In this document: piece by piece, positions 44,023 through 53,935 of the stretch
Numbering within the stretch: the first letter of the stretch is position 1
Layout of the letters: every line of letters begins with the position of its first letter
Assembly: GCA_039707655.1 (NCBI GenBank)
Contig: CM077671.1
Location: forward strand, 245,286,595 to 245,350,594
DNA from: Elymus sibiricus
Taxonomy: Eukaryota > Streptophyta > Magnoliopsida > Poales > Poaceae
DNA length: 64,000 nucleotides
Reading direction: 5' to 3'
Notes under the pieces: generated by a model
Databases searched by the model: none
The model's input: the letters and a program-made list of their open reading frames with translations, nothing else
What the model was told of the DNA's origin: nothing
Translations under genes and position numbers: made by a program

Positions 44023-44205
44023 GCAAGAGAGGTAGAACCACTCCGCCTCCCACTCGCTCCATTCTGCTTGTAGGCCTTGGAGGGCATGAATGGGTGTTCG
44101 TCGACAAACTTGACACAATGCTTCAAGTACACCGTCCCAAAGATACTCTCGATCGAGCCATCAGAGACAATACCACAGTTATATCACCACTTGAAAACGA
44201 GCAAA
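44023..44205 (-). pseudogene. Second piece of the old host ORF interrupted by the Gypsy
   Basis: The minus-strand frame contains CQVCRRTPIHALQGLQAEW and EWEAEWFYLSC. It is open up to the TSD and in phase with 26975-27181. It resembles gag-like domains of plant retroelements. Confidence 0.5.
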
Positions 44206-44486
44206 CATTTGTATCCTAACATTTGAACAATAAAGCATCAAGTCGTGCAGCTTATCGAATATACCGACCTTCTAGTTTGCAGGTATAACTTCATGCAGTT
44301 CCCAACGTATACATGTTTCATGATTACACACAGAGCCTCCGCTCCTTTGTTACACACTTGGGAGACCACAAATGAGGTTTCGGTCAAGTAGAAAACAATT
44401 GCTACTTCCCATGAAATACAACACCGCCAATGCTTGAATAAATGTGTATGGCGAAATGGAAAAGACCACACCGATTCACTACTAGC
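44206..44486 (-). other. Probable 3' UTR of the RCC1-repeat gene
   Basis: Non-coding sequence directly after the stop codon of the RCC1 gene, before retroelement sequence begins. Its end cannot be fixed. Confidence 0.5.
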
Positions 44487-47400
44487 CTAACCGGCTTTGG
44501 CCTCAATCTCTTCAACCACGTGCATTTCCACGAGTTCGGAGTCTCCTTGCTCAACCAAATGTTCCCTGCAAAATGCCAATAATAAGCAACGCCGACACAC
44601 AAATATAAATAAATCACGAGATCATAAAAGAAAGGCGAGTCTGTCTCATTTAGGCCGTTCCAAAAATTTATTATTGGCAGACATATGCTTGTTTTAGTTA
44701 TTGTAAATTGGCTCGCAGAACAGATTGCATGAGAATTCAGCCACGCAAAACACTACTATGAGCCAAAAAAATTGTCCATACCTTAACTTCTCACACAGGC
44801 GTGCCAATGCATCAGCCCCGGTTCGTGATGCAACGTCTTCTATTAGCCGAGCGTTCGACCTATTTACAGTCTCTGCTAGCTTAAACTCACATAGTTCTTT
44901 CAAGGACGATGCATCAGTTAACACGGCTGAATGGCCACCACCTGCAGCAAGTCTTCTCACCTCTCCAACACACCTACACCACAGAAAAATATTTCAGACT
45001 TCGCATAATGCAATCATCAACTACTAAGAGTAGTTCCACATTTCACACTCAAAAAAGAGAGATGGAAGTAGGCAACCTACCAATCAACTGGAGAAGGGTA
45101 CCAAGCATAAGTAGATTTCTCATTAGCTGCCTGACCATAACTATTATAGCCCCATCCATATATACGGCCATCTTTCATCGATACAAGTGTGTGCGAGTGA
45201 CCACAAGTAACAAGCTGGACACCTGATGGTATGACCAGGACTGGAATGTTACGAAGTAGCATGTCGGATCCATTAAGAGCGCATGAAAAGAAACCGTTCT
45301 GAGGTCCAAGCCCCAGCTGGCCCACATGTCCTCCTCCCCAACCGTAGAGGGCTCCACCGTCCGTTACAGCACAAGAGTGAACCCCACCACAAGACACATC
45401 CCTAGTTACTATTCCTTCAAGGGCAACAACTCGCCTTGGGATTAGCTCCTTATCTCCAGACTGAAGCGAGCGATGCCCAAGCTGCCCCAGGCTTCCAAGT
45501 CCCCATGTATACCTGCAAAATCCAAAGTATTTACAAATAGAAATAAATGTGCCTACATGATGAAAGGCTGAAGATCAGAAGCTGTTACAACAGACTGACT
45601 TCACATGAAGGCTTTCAAAAGAACATGCTCCAAAACCTGTACTGCAATGTCTCCAAATGATGCCGTTTATAATTAAAACATACTCCAGCACACACTTTTA
45701 CCATTACTAAAGTTGAGACACTTGTTTTGGGACGGAGGGAGTATGTCAGTAGAAGTTACAGAAATTATATTGAGTATTTTTTTATGACAAGTACTGTTGC
45801 CTTTTTCATATGAAAAATCTAAAGCATTCCAAGCATGGTTTATTAAAGTATATCTATTTGGAAACGGGGGGAGTACATGATAAAATCCAAGATAGTTCAC
45901 ACAGAACTCAGAAAACCAATAGACAAGTCATGGTGCTATACTTTGCAGCTTCTAACCATAAAGTATACAACACATTTGTTTTGCTTTAAGATGTGGAGAA
46001 GTGCAGTGATTTAAGTAATAGCAAAACTGGTTTTGGCCATATTAACGCCACTTATTAGATCGCATGACACTAAGCTAAAAGATAACCATTCTGCAATGTT
46101 TCCTTCACAGCTGTTAGTCATGGTTAGCTCATCATAAATCAAGCTCTTCTATTTTGCCAACTGAAGAAACCACACCACTTCCACTAACAGCAGAGAACAG
46201 CATCCTTTGAGATGACTTACACCTCCCCGTTTTCTGATATAGCTGCTGCATGGTACTCTCCACATGATACTCTAACAATCTTCACTAGCTCAGGTGTGTC
46301 ATCAAGGAACCTTGCATAAGCATTTAATACACGAGCTCCCTGCAATCCTTCAGAAGTACAACCTCTGCCAAGCTGACCATACTCATTGTAGCCTGGCTAG
46401 TAAGAAAATAGTATATATCTTGTTAATAGAGAGAAATGAAATAATTGAAGAACTGGGTCCTGTTTTGATGGAAGAACTGGCTCATGTTGCATGTTTCAAT
46501 AAAAGAAGTATCAGTCACGATAAGCTATCTTGATAGATTAAACCTCGAGTTACGGTTACTAATCAAGATTGTGAACAGCGATTTTGTTGTACGATTCCAC
46601 GACTTCACGGTCTAAACTGATTGAACTGATTCTACTACAATTCTACGACTATTAACAGTTATGATCCTACGATTTGCGATCTTACCATACAGTTCCGATC
46701 CCATTCTGAGAACCTTGGTCACTAGTGATTGACAAAGCTAGCACCAAATTTCAGTCTAATATGTAGACTAGTGCGTCTTTCGTAAGAATTTACAAGTAAA
46801 ACATGTGGACAGAAGATGGACAAGACATTTAAAATGAAACATTACCCCATGCTTGCAGCAGGCCATCATCCGATAGGGCCACCACATGGACAGCTCCACA
46901 AGAAACCTGCCTAATTACCTGTAAATGTATGACTGATATTTTCAGTGCCACGATATCACCTTAAAACATACATACATTAAAAACAGAGTCAATAACATTT
47001 AAATCTGCCAACAGTTACTATTATTCATTTGGGGTGCTATTAAAGCATCTACAACAGGGACCCTTGACACGGCCCATCTTGGTTTTGGCTTATCCCCAAA
47101 GTTGATCCCCCCCTCCTACGCAAGTAACACAGGCCATATAATACATTTGCACCCCCAGCTAAAAAGCAACCCCAGCTAAAAAGCAAGCAATAGTTATTCC
47201 CTTACACCATCTCTTTACTTTCCTAGCAGTAGACTAATTTTAGGGTTTACCATCATCTGGTTTTCCATAACTATCAGGTTTATTAAGAAGAAGAAAAGCA
47301 CTTTCAGGGGCACTTGAAAATAGCATACAAGCATATAACCTGCTAGGTGGGAAGTAGAAATTCTACTAGAGATGGCAAACTAGGTGAAGTTTCCCAGTCC

Positions 47401-49400
47401 ACCATGCTACTTGTCACTGGGGGCACAAATAGTTCATGGACAACAGGAAAAAACATATCAGCACATGAGTATTGTTTAAACATTTGGTGTTCAGCTTCAT
47501 ATAGGAAATTAAGGATCAAGACCACGAGGAATTTTAATAAATACTTACCTATATGGTGAATGTATCTATGCGTATAGTTAGCATAACTTATCATGTTTAC
47601 TTTACGAACAGATGAAACAGGGTAAACTAAGAGGAAACATCAAATAAACAGGACAAAAGAAGAAGCCTGCAATGTTTGAGTACACAAACATTCGGTCTCA
47701 TGAATCTACTTGAACTGTGCGACATAATTGATCCAGTGTAATTGAACTTTACCGTGTTTGGTGCAAAAGCACCCCAGTATAGGCGAGGGTAATCTGAGCC
47801 CTGCAAGGATCATGCAAACACAAATGCTAACTATTTTTGTGTTGCAAGTTGGTTCTCAATCTACAAGGGACAGATTCAGCAGTACAATTAATTTAGGCAA
47901 ACCTGATTTTGTCCCCAAACCCATAACCTGCTTCTCGATATTGTGCCATCGTTTTCTCGAGGTTCAGCAATAGCAGCTGTACAGTGTGCACCACAGGACA
48001 CCGATTTCACAAACTCAGTCGCCAGTGCATTGACCTTTTTAGGTTCCTTCGAACTCTCCTCTGTCCCATCTCCCAACTGGCCAAAGTCATTTGCACCTGT
48101 ACATTTTAAGTTAAATGTGACCTGCTTTGGGAAGAATTCTGATCATGTTCACATATACTTGGTACTTTCTACCAAACTATAAACACAAAAAGGTTCCACT
48201 GGAGGGTGGAATCAGAAAAATATTACATAATAACTATCAGAATGTAATGTTATCAGAGGAGGCACCATGCTCCAGACCTCCAGCTGAGAGGGCCAAGGAA
48301 TCCTAGTACTACTCAGTTGCAGCATGACCTAGATGCCATCAGCTCGAGTCCTAGTCCTATATGGTATCTTAGTAGCCGCACGTTCAGCTTAGGGAAGAGT
48401 CCTAAGTCCAACTTTGCTTCTGAGTCATATGAGTAAGGCCAACCTCTATATAACGAGGCAACCACCGTTGTTATGAATCAAGCTACAAAGTCTAATCACC
48501 AATCTCTATTTCTCTGCTTCTGCCTCCCATAAATCAGGTGCCCTGTCCCTTGTGCCACTTCTGCTGTCACAGCTCCGCCGACCGGGCACTGCAAGGGTAC
48601 TGGTCCACAGCCTCCTGCCTATCGCGATTATCACCTACACGCAATCCATATCATGACACTGACACAGAAGAACAAGCAACAAGGGACAGGCCAGTTAAAT
48701 TAAGGAGATAAATACAATTGGTGAGACTGGTCTGGAAATGCCTAGCGAGTATGATGTGCCAGGTATCCATGAATAGAAGAGGATAGTACATTCACTACTA
48801 GGCAGGAACTTTTACAAGCATGTAGCACCGACCAGTGGCAGAGCTTGCACCAAAGAACTGGATGGGCTGGGTGGGCCAGGCTGCAATGGATGGCGTTCTA
48901 CAGCCCATGGTCTGGCAGTAATGTGATGAAATGCACCAGAGCTGGGTGGGCCATCGCACGTGTTGGCCCGCATGTAGCACCGCCATTGGCACCGACGGTA
49001 AAAATCATAAGGGATAATAACTCAACTACAATATTTCAGATCCAAATATAACAGCGATGGCATGGCATTAATGGAAACACTCCCGCTTGATGGTTATCTA
49101 ATATCTAATACTCCGTAATGTACAAGATTTAGTAAAAATGGACCTACCCCAGGTGAAGAGTGATCCGTCAGAAACGACTGCAGCAGTGTGCGCACGGCCA
49201 CATGCAATATCAGTCCATCTGAGGTTCTCGCCATCCCTACAGGTGAATAGTTTGGGAGGTAGGCTCTTGGGGATCCTCAAGTGGCGATCCTTGCCCTTGC
49301 GTGCAGTCTGGCCACTCTGGTTATATCCCCATGTGTATATAGCACTCTTGGTTGGCACACCAACAACGCGCAAGTTGCAAATCACATCATCTATATCCAT
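44487..49400 (-). CDS. RCC1-repeat protein (8 coding exons, 480 aa)
   Basis: RCC1 repeats fold as a seven-bladed propeller used in GTPase exchange, chromatin binding or signalling; the partner of this protein is unknown. Coding exons on -: 49400-49148, 48096-47903, 47800-47753, 46918-46846, 46392-46221, 45512-45081, 44973-44782, 44565-44487, all GT-AG and in phase. Repeats show WGxxxxGQ signatures: TWGYNQSGQTA, a blade joined across exons 1-2, AWGYNEYGQLG, TWGLGSLGQLG, GWGGGHVGQLG and GWGYNSYGQAA, with SCGxxH partners (SCGAHCTAA, SCGAVHVVA, SCGEYHAAA, SCGGVHSCA). The C-terminal 75 residues are helical and acidic (IEDVASRTGADALARLCEKL). I see no GWRHT motif, so it is RCC1/UVR8-like but not the UV-B photoreceptor type. 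The start MDIDD lies 10 bp after a likely acceptor; an upstream in-frame ATG falls in the intron. Confidence 0.94.
45681..45880. mobile_element. Degenerate Stowaway-like MITE in an RCC1 intron
   Basis: GAGACACTTGTTTTGGGACG followed by GAGGGAGTA (45715-45743) is a Stowaway right end, and ACATACTCC (45679) may be its left end. A second GGGGGGAGTAC terminus lies at about 45865. At least one eroded copy is present between coding exons 6 and 7 of the RCC1 gene. Confidence 0.5.
48097..49147 (-). other. Large RCC1 intron, unclassified content
   Basis: A 1.05-kb intron between the first two coding exons. 48240-48650 is moderately GC-rich and ends with GCCACTTCTGCTGTCACAG-like sequence, and 48820-49000 has GC-rich repeats of GTAGCACCG...GGC. 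These may be old small transposons, but I cannot assign them or find TSDs. Confidence 0.4.
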
Positions 49401-49410
49401 TGCTGTCTGT

Positions 49411-50460
49411 CTGTTCATCAAATGCAAAACAGCAAACAAAGTATCAAAGCAATGAGGACGAATCTATACAGGTTGCTGATGAAGCAGTTCAGCTACAAGT
49501 GTCGAACTTTGAACAACACTTCAGTTACCCGGCACAAGAAGCATCTAAATTCACATCCCCTTTCAGGTGTTCACTCACGAAACAATTCAACTGGATAATT
49601 TGCAATCATTAATCATGAAGGCATTAATTAGAGTTGCACTATTAAGTAGGAGGCTTTTTGCAGAAATTTCAAAGTCGCAACCATCAAATCAGTAATTTAA
49701 TGCAATGACATTGGTTAGGATGTGTGACCTAACCTCTGGTCTAGTTGTCCCCCAAAATAATAAGCACAATCTTTCTAAGTATTTCGAACCGCAACAACAA
49801 CTTTAGCTAAAAGGGCAATTCGAATTGCAAATTCAGCCACCAAGATTTCTACTTTATTTCTAACTGATAATCAATCCAAAGTTAAAACGCTCCCAACTTG
49901 CATAAAACTGAGACCCTGTTGACGGCACTAGCCCCGCGGTCTGCCCAACATTAGGACTTTGCTGAGGGGATTGCACAAGAATCAGATAGATAATCAGGGG
50001 CGCGGCGCGGGGCATGTGGATGGACTGTTTCAATCAATTGAACCCCCATATTTTTGATGATAGTATGACCAGTTCGTCAGGGTAAATGGACGTCGGCGGC
50101 CGCTGAAATGAGAGCGAAAAGAAGATGAATCCAAGCAAAGCTAGGGCTTTCTTACCAACAACAAAAGAAGGAACTACGCTCGGATGGATCTTCACTTGGG
50201 GGAATCAATCTTGCTTCCTTGGGCGGATGGGGGTAGGAGGTCGCCGGGGGCGGAGCGAGACTGCGGGGCCGACGAGCAGGGGATTCCCGATTTCTCTAGA
50301 ATAGCTTCCGGATTCCCAAGTTCCAAGCGACAAGGAAGAAAGCGAACGGTTCACACAATAAGTCACGTGCCGAACCCCAAGGAAGACGGCCGCAGCAAAT
50401 GGTGTGATTATTTTTTTTCTACACGGGAGGTCCTAAGTATTACAAGTGTGTGAGTAGGTC
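49411..50460 (-). promoter_or_regulatory. RCC1 gene 5'-UTR intron, leader exon and promoter region
   Basis: On the minus strand a strong donor TTG|GTAAGAAAG closes a non-coding exon at 50156, and an acceptor GATGAACAG opens the first coding exon at 49410, giving a 745-bp leader intron. Upstream of about 50190 lies GC-rich sequence that would hold the transcription start. A 5'-UTR intron of this kind is common in grass housekeeping genes. Confidence 0.6.
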
Positions 50461-50511
50461 CCGAAAATTTGAAATCTGGGTCCTATATGTATATTTTATC
50501 CGTGACTTTTA

Positions 50512-51605
50512 GAGCATCTACAACCGCAAATATAACCCCTCAAACGCCCGCGGACGGGGAGTGACCGGACACGCCTTAAATTAGCACCACTGCATCCGGA
50601 CACCTCATACTAGATTTTTATATCCATACAAAAGCATGCAAAATAAAAGACCTACGTACTACGTAGCTAATCCTCGTCGGAGATGTCGACTATCTCCATG
50701 CCCTTCGGCGGATACATGCGCGGCAGCTGCAGCTCCGCCCCCTCCGGCTGCTCCGCTCCGGCCTCCTCCGCTGCTATATCCGCGTCGAGTTCGTCGAAGA
50801 GCGCGTAGGCCTCCGCCTGCTTCTGCAGAATGAGCTCCCGGTTGGCCTCTACCTCGGCCTCATCCTGGATGGACTTCAGGATGGCCTGCTGCTCCGCCAT
50901 CTCCTCGGCTTGGGCGACGGTGAACTCCGCCTCCGCCTCCGCCATGTTGTACCCCAGAGCAGGCTGCTCCGCCTCGTCCTCCTCCGGATCCGCCACCTCC
51001 ATCGACTCCGACAACTGCTCTCCCTCATCCTCCTTCGGCTGTTGCTCCTCCTCCTCCTCTGGCTCCGGCGAGTCCGGAGGCAGACCCACAGCAATGCGGG
51101 CGGCGCGCCTAGCCTGGATCTTTGCCTCGATCTGCATCCGGGCTCCGGCGTGAGCATCGTGTAGACCATATCGACGCTGGAGAGCGTGGGAGAGCGGGCA
51201 AGAGGAGGCGGACGGGCTCGGGTGGCGGCTCGGAGAGGGAGGAGGTGGATGTGCTAGGGTCGGGGGTCGCTGGCCGGCTTACATAGCCGGATTTGGCCTC
51301 GGAGGGCGAGCCGGAGCGGTGCCCCGTGGCGTTCACACCGCAGCGATGGTCGACACGTCCGTCGGATCGCTGGGTTTTCGGGCGAGTCCGCGTGGGACCC
51401 CATCGTCAGGCCGACGTGCCCAGGCACGTCCGGGCGCCCACATATCCGCTCCATATTTGGGCTGGATATGAGGGGTGCCGGTCAGCCCGGGCGTTGGACG
51501 CCCGTTTGAGGCGCTCGACTAGGTCGAAATTTCGTGATCGGTCAGTGACCGGGCGTCCTTCCCGGGTGTTTGAGACGGGCATCAGGGGTCCGGCTGTAGA
51601 TGCTC
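50512..51605 (-). mobile_element. Inner PIF/Harbinger-like element with a small acidic ORF
   Basis: TIRs GAGCATCTACAACCG and (reverse complement) GAGCATCTACAGCCG, continuing with ACCCCTCAAACGCCC / ACCCCTGATGCCCG similarity. Flanks are TTA (50509-50511) and CTA (51606-51608), one mismatch from a 3-bp duplication. It is GC-rich, unlike its surroundings. Confidence 0.7.
50667..51137 (-). CDS. Small acidic coiled-coil protein of unknown function (156 aa)
   Basis: An uninterrupted minus-strand frame inside the inner TIR element. Residues 1-20 are basic (EAKIQARRAARIAVG). The middle is very rich in Glu (EPEEEEEQQPKEDEGEQ, VADPEEDEAEQP), then Ala/Glu-rich helical sequence (NMAEAEAEFTVAQAEEMAEQ). 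It ends with PKGMEIVDISDED. The frame is open upstream, so the true start may differ. I do not recognise a domain; it may be a transposon accessory protein or an ORF fixed by chance in GC-rich DNA. Codon use is strongly GC-biased compared with neighbouring genes. Confidence 0.45.
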   Translation of the reverse strand: MQIEAKIQARRAARIAVGLPPDSPEPEEEEEQQPKEDEGEQLSESMEVADPEEDEAEQPALGYNMAEAEAEFTVAQAEEMAEQQAILKSIQDEAEVEANRELILQKQAEAYALFDELDADIAAEEAGAEQPEGAELQLPRMYPPKGMEIVDISDED

Positions 51606-51737
51606 CTAGGACCTATTTGACACACTTGAAATACTTTTAGGACCCGGGGTGAACGACTTACACGCATTTAGGACCCGTGGTGAATGATTTCAAACTTTTA
51701 GGACCTACTTGACACACTTGGAATACTTTTAGGACCT

Positions 51738-52088
51738 CTAGTGTACTTTACTCTTTTCTTTTCTACCCAACAAATAATCGTCCAACTTTAAATTTGCACC
51801 CAAATAGCCATTCGACGTGCAACCGTTCAATCACGAACTCGAATCTTGGTGCAAAATCCCCTACCACGTCATGCTTTACAGTTGTCTGTTTCAGAGATGG
51901 ATTAATGCGAACGCGTGTTGATGAGGAACTATTTTATCCTTCCACCCCAATCCCAACCCTCACAACACACCGTTCCCATCCGCCTTCTTCCTCTCCATTT
52001 TGGCCAATGCGCCGCAGGTGGACGGTGCATTGTCAGAGGCCATTGGAGGTGGCAGCGGGAGGCCTGTCGAGGGGATGACAAGGAGATG
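51738..52088. other. Unassigned intergenic stretch
   Basis: About 350 bp with no convincing ORF or repeat termini. Confidence 0.5.
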
Positions 52089-52980
52089 TTGATGTAGGGC
52101 CAAGCCCTAGGTGGCTCAATCTTTCACACTAGGAGATGGATCGAAAGAAAAGAAGAAGAACACAGGGAAGAACACTCGAGACGAGATCCAAATCAGATAT
52201 CCACTCTCTCCACAAATCCACACAAGTACCACAAGATTCACAATCAACAAGGGGAACAAGTAATAAGGTAAGATTCTTTCTAAATCCACAAGGGAGATGA
52301 GGTCTTGAGGGGGTAGATAGTCTTCTCAAATGTCTAAGAGAGATGGGGTCTTGAATCCAAGATGGATCTTCTCCAAAGGAGGTCTTGGGTACTTCAATGG
52401 AGTCTTCTCCTTCAAGGAGGCCTCCAAGAGGAGGTGATATATGAGCAAAGCCCTCTTTAGTTTTAGTCTAATATACTTTGATAACCCTAAAACATGCAGA
52501 GGGTACGAAATATATAGTATGGGTAGGTGGAGATGGCTACACGGGTTGTGGCCTAACTCACTGCGCACAGGCATGCCGGTACTATCAAAAGTGTGGCCGG
52601 TAGTACTGCAATTGGGCCGGAAGTACCACTTAACCTGGAGATAGCCGGTACTTCCGGGATGGTGTCAGTGTCGTGCTGGGCAACATCAAAAGGTGGGCGC
52701 GTCGGGACCATCGAGGTCAGTAGTACCGGGGTCATGACCTGTAGTACCGGGCAAACTGCCATAGTTGGTCCACAACAGAAGGCCACCTGGGGCCTTCCTG
52801 GGCCGGTAGTATCGGGGTCTTCAGGATTCCTCACCTTCTCTTCTTCTTCTCCTTGCTCCTGTCCCGTCCTCGCTTGGCCTTGCTCCCTTTGCATCTCCAT
52901 GGTTGCTTCCTTGGTACCTGAATATGCACAAGGTCTCCACTTGAGGTAGTAGCCATGTCTCATATGTAGTGAAGGGTAGT
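52089..52980 (-). mobile_element. LTR-like fragment with GGTAGTACCGG near-palindromes
   Basis: The minus-strand reading has a TATA-like TATATATTTC (52507-52516) and, immediately upstream of it, a cluster of CCGGTAGTACC-type units (about 52570-52820): CCGGTACTATC, CCGGTAGTACTG, CCGGAAGTACC, CCGGTACTTCCGG, GTAGTACCGGG and CCGGTAGTATCGG. This is the organisation seen in the other LTR families here. Ends and TSD are not identified, so the LTR assignment is an inference. Confidence 0.45.
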
Positions 52981-53935
52981 TAAAAAAGGAGCGGTTGACA
53001 TCTTCTTCAAGGGCGTGTGCATGTGCCCATACGTAAACAATCCCCTTACTCGGGTGTAAGCTTCTGTCATTCTAGCCGCCCACTATAAGCGAATCATAAA
53101 CATATTGCAACACCCTACAACGGGGATCCCACCCGCTTGCGCGACACGGCGGGCACCATAGGACAGCACCAAAATAGAACATACAACTCAAACCAATCAC
53201 GATCATCAACCAACCCATAGGACAAAAGAAATCTGCTCAAACATATCATAGGATACCCACACATCATTGGATAATAATATATAGCATTAAGCACCATGTT
53301 TAAGTAGAGATTACAGCGGAGAGAAGAGGTTTTACACCGCTGCATAGAGGGGGGAGAGTTGGTGGTGACGGCGGCGAAGTTGTTGGTGTAGATCGTCGTC
53401 ACGATGGATGCCCCGGCGGTGCTCTGGCGCTACCGGGAGAGAGGGGGAGAGAGCCCCCCTCCTCCTTCTTCTTCCTTGGCCTCCTCCCTAGGTGGGAGGA
53501 GAGTTTCCCCTCTGGTCCATGTCCGCCATGGCTCCCGGAGGGCAGGAGCCCCTCCGAGATTGGATCTCTCTATCTCTGTTTCTCTTCTATTTTCGCGACT
53601 GGTTTCTGACCCCTTCACCGTTTCTTAAATATCCGGAGATCCGTAACTCCGATCGGGCTGAAATTTCAAGGGGATTTTTATCGCAAAAATATATTTCTTG
53701 CGGCGGAAGGAGAGCCCCAACTGACTTAAGGGGGAGGCACAAGCCATCAGGGCGCCCCCTGGGTCGCGCCCTGTTGGCTTGTGCCTCCCTCGGGCACCGT
53801 CTTGTGTTGATTCTGACTCCCAAAATTCACATATATTCTAGAAAAATCTCCGTAAATTTTTATCGCCTTTGGACTTGAATGATAATATAATAGCATGGAA
53901 CAATAAAAAATTATAGATACGTTGGAGACGTATCA
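52981..53935 (-). mobile_element. Internally deleted LTR of the TGATACGTC family
   Basis: It ends in TAGATACGTTGGAGACGTATCA (53935), identical in type to other family members. The section GGAGATCCGTAACTCCGATCG (53634-53654) matches, inverted, 58930-58955. The join near 53880 skips the usual CCAAAAACATGCAGAAAACA portion, so part of the LTR is deleted. Confidence 0.6.

Larger units (their letters stand above)
50428..51737. mobile_element. Outer TIR element containing another transposon
   Basis: AGGTCCTAAGTATTACAAGT..GTAGGTCCC (50428-50462) and the reverse complement of 51680-51737 (AGGTCCTAAAAGTATTCCAAG..GTAGGTCC) align over about 60 bp, giving long terminal inverted repeats. The interior is almost wholly occupied by the inner element. 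TSDs are not clear. Confidence 0.7.

Noticed and set aside
50184..50453. Plus-strand ORF of 89 codons
   Set aside because: It overlaps the leader exon and promoter of the RCC1 gene on the other strand; no recognisable domain.
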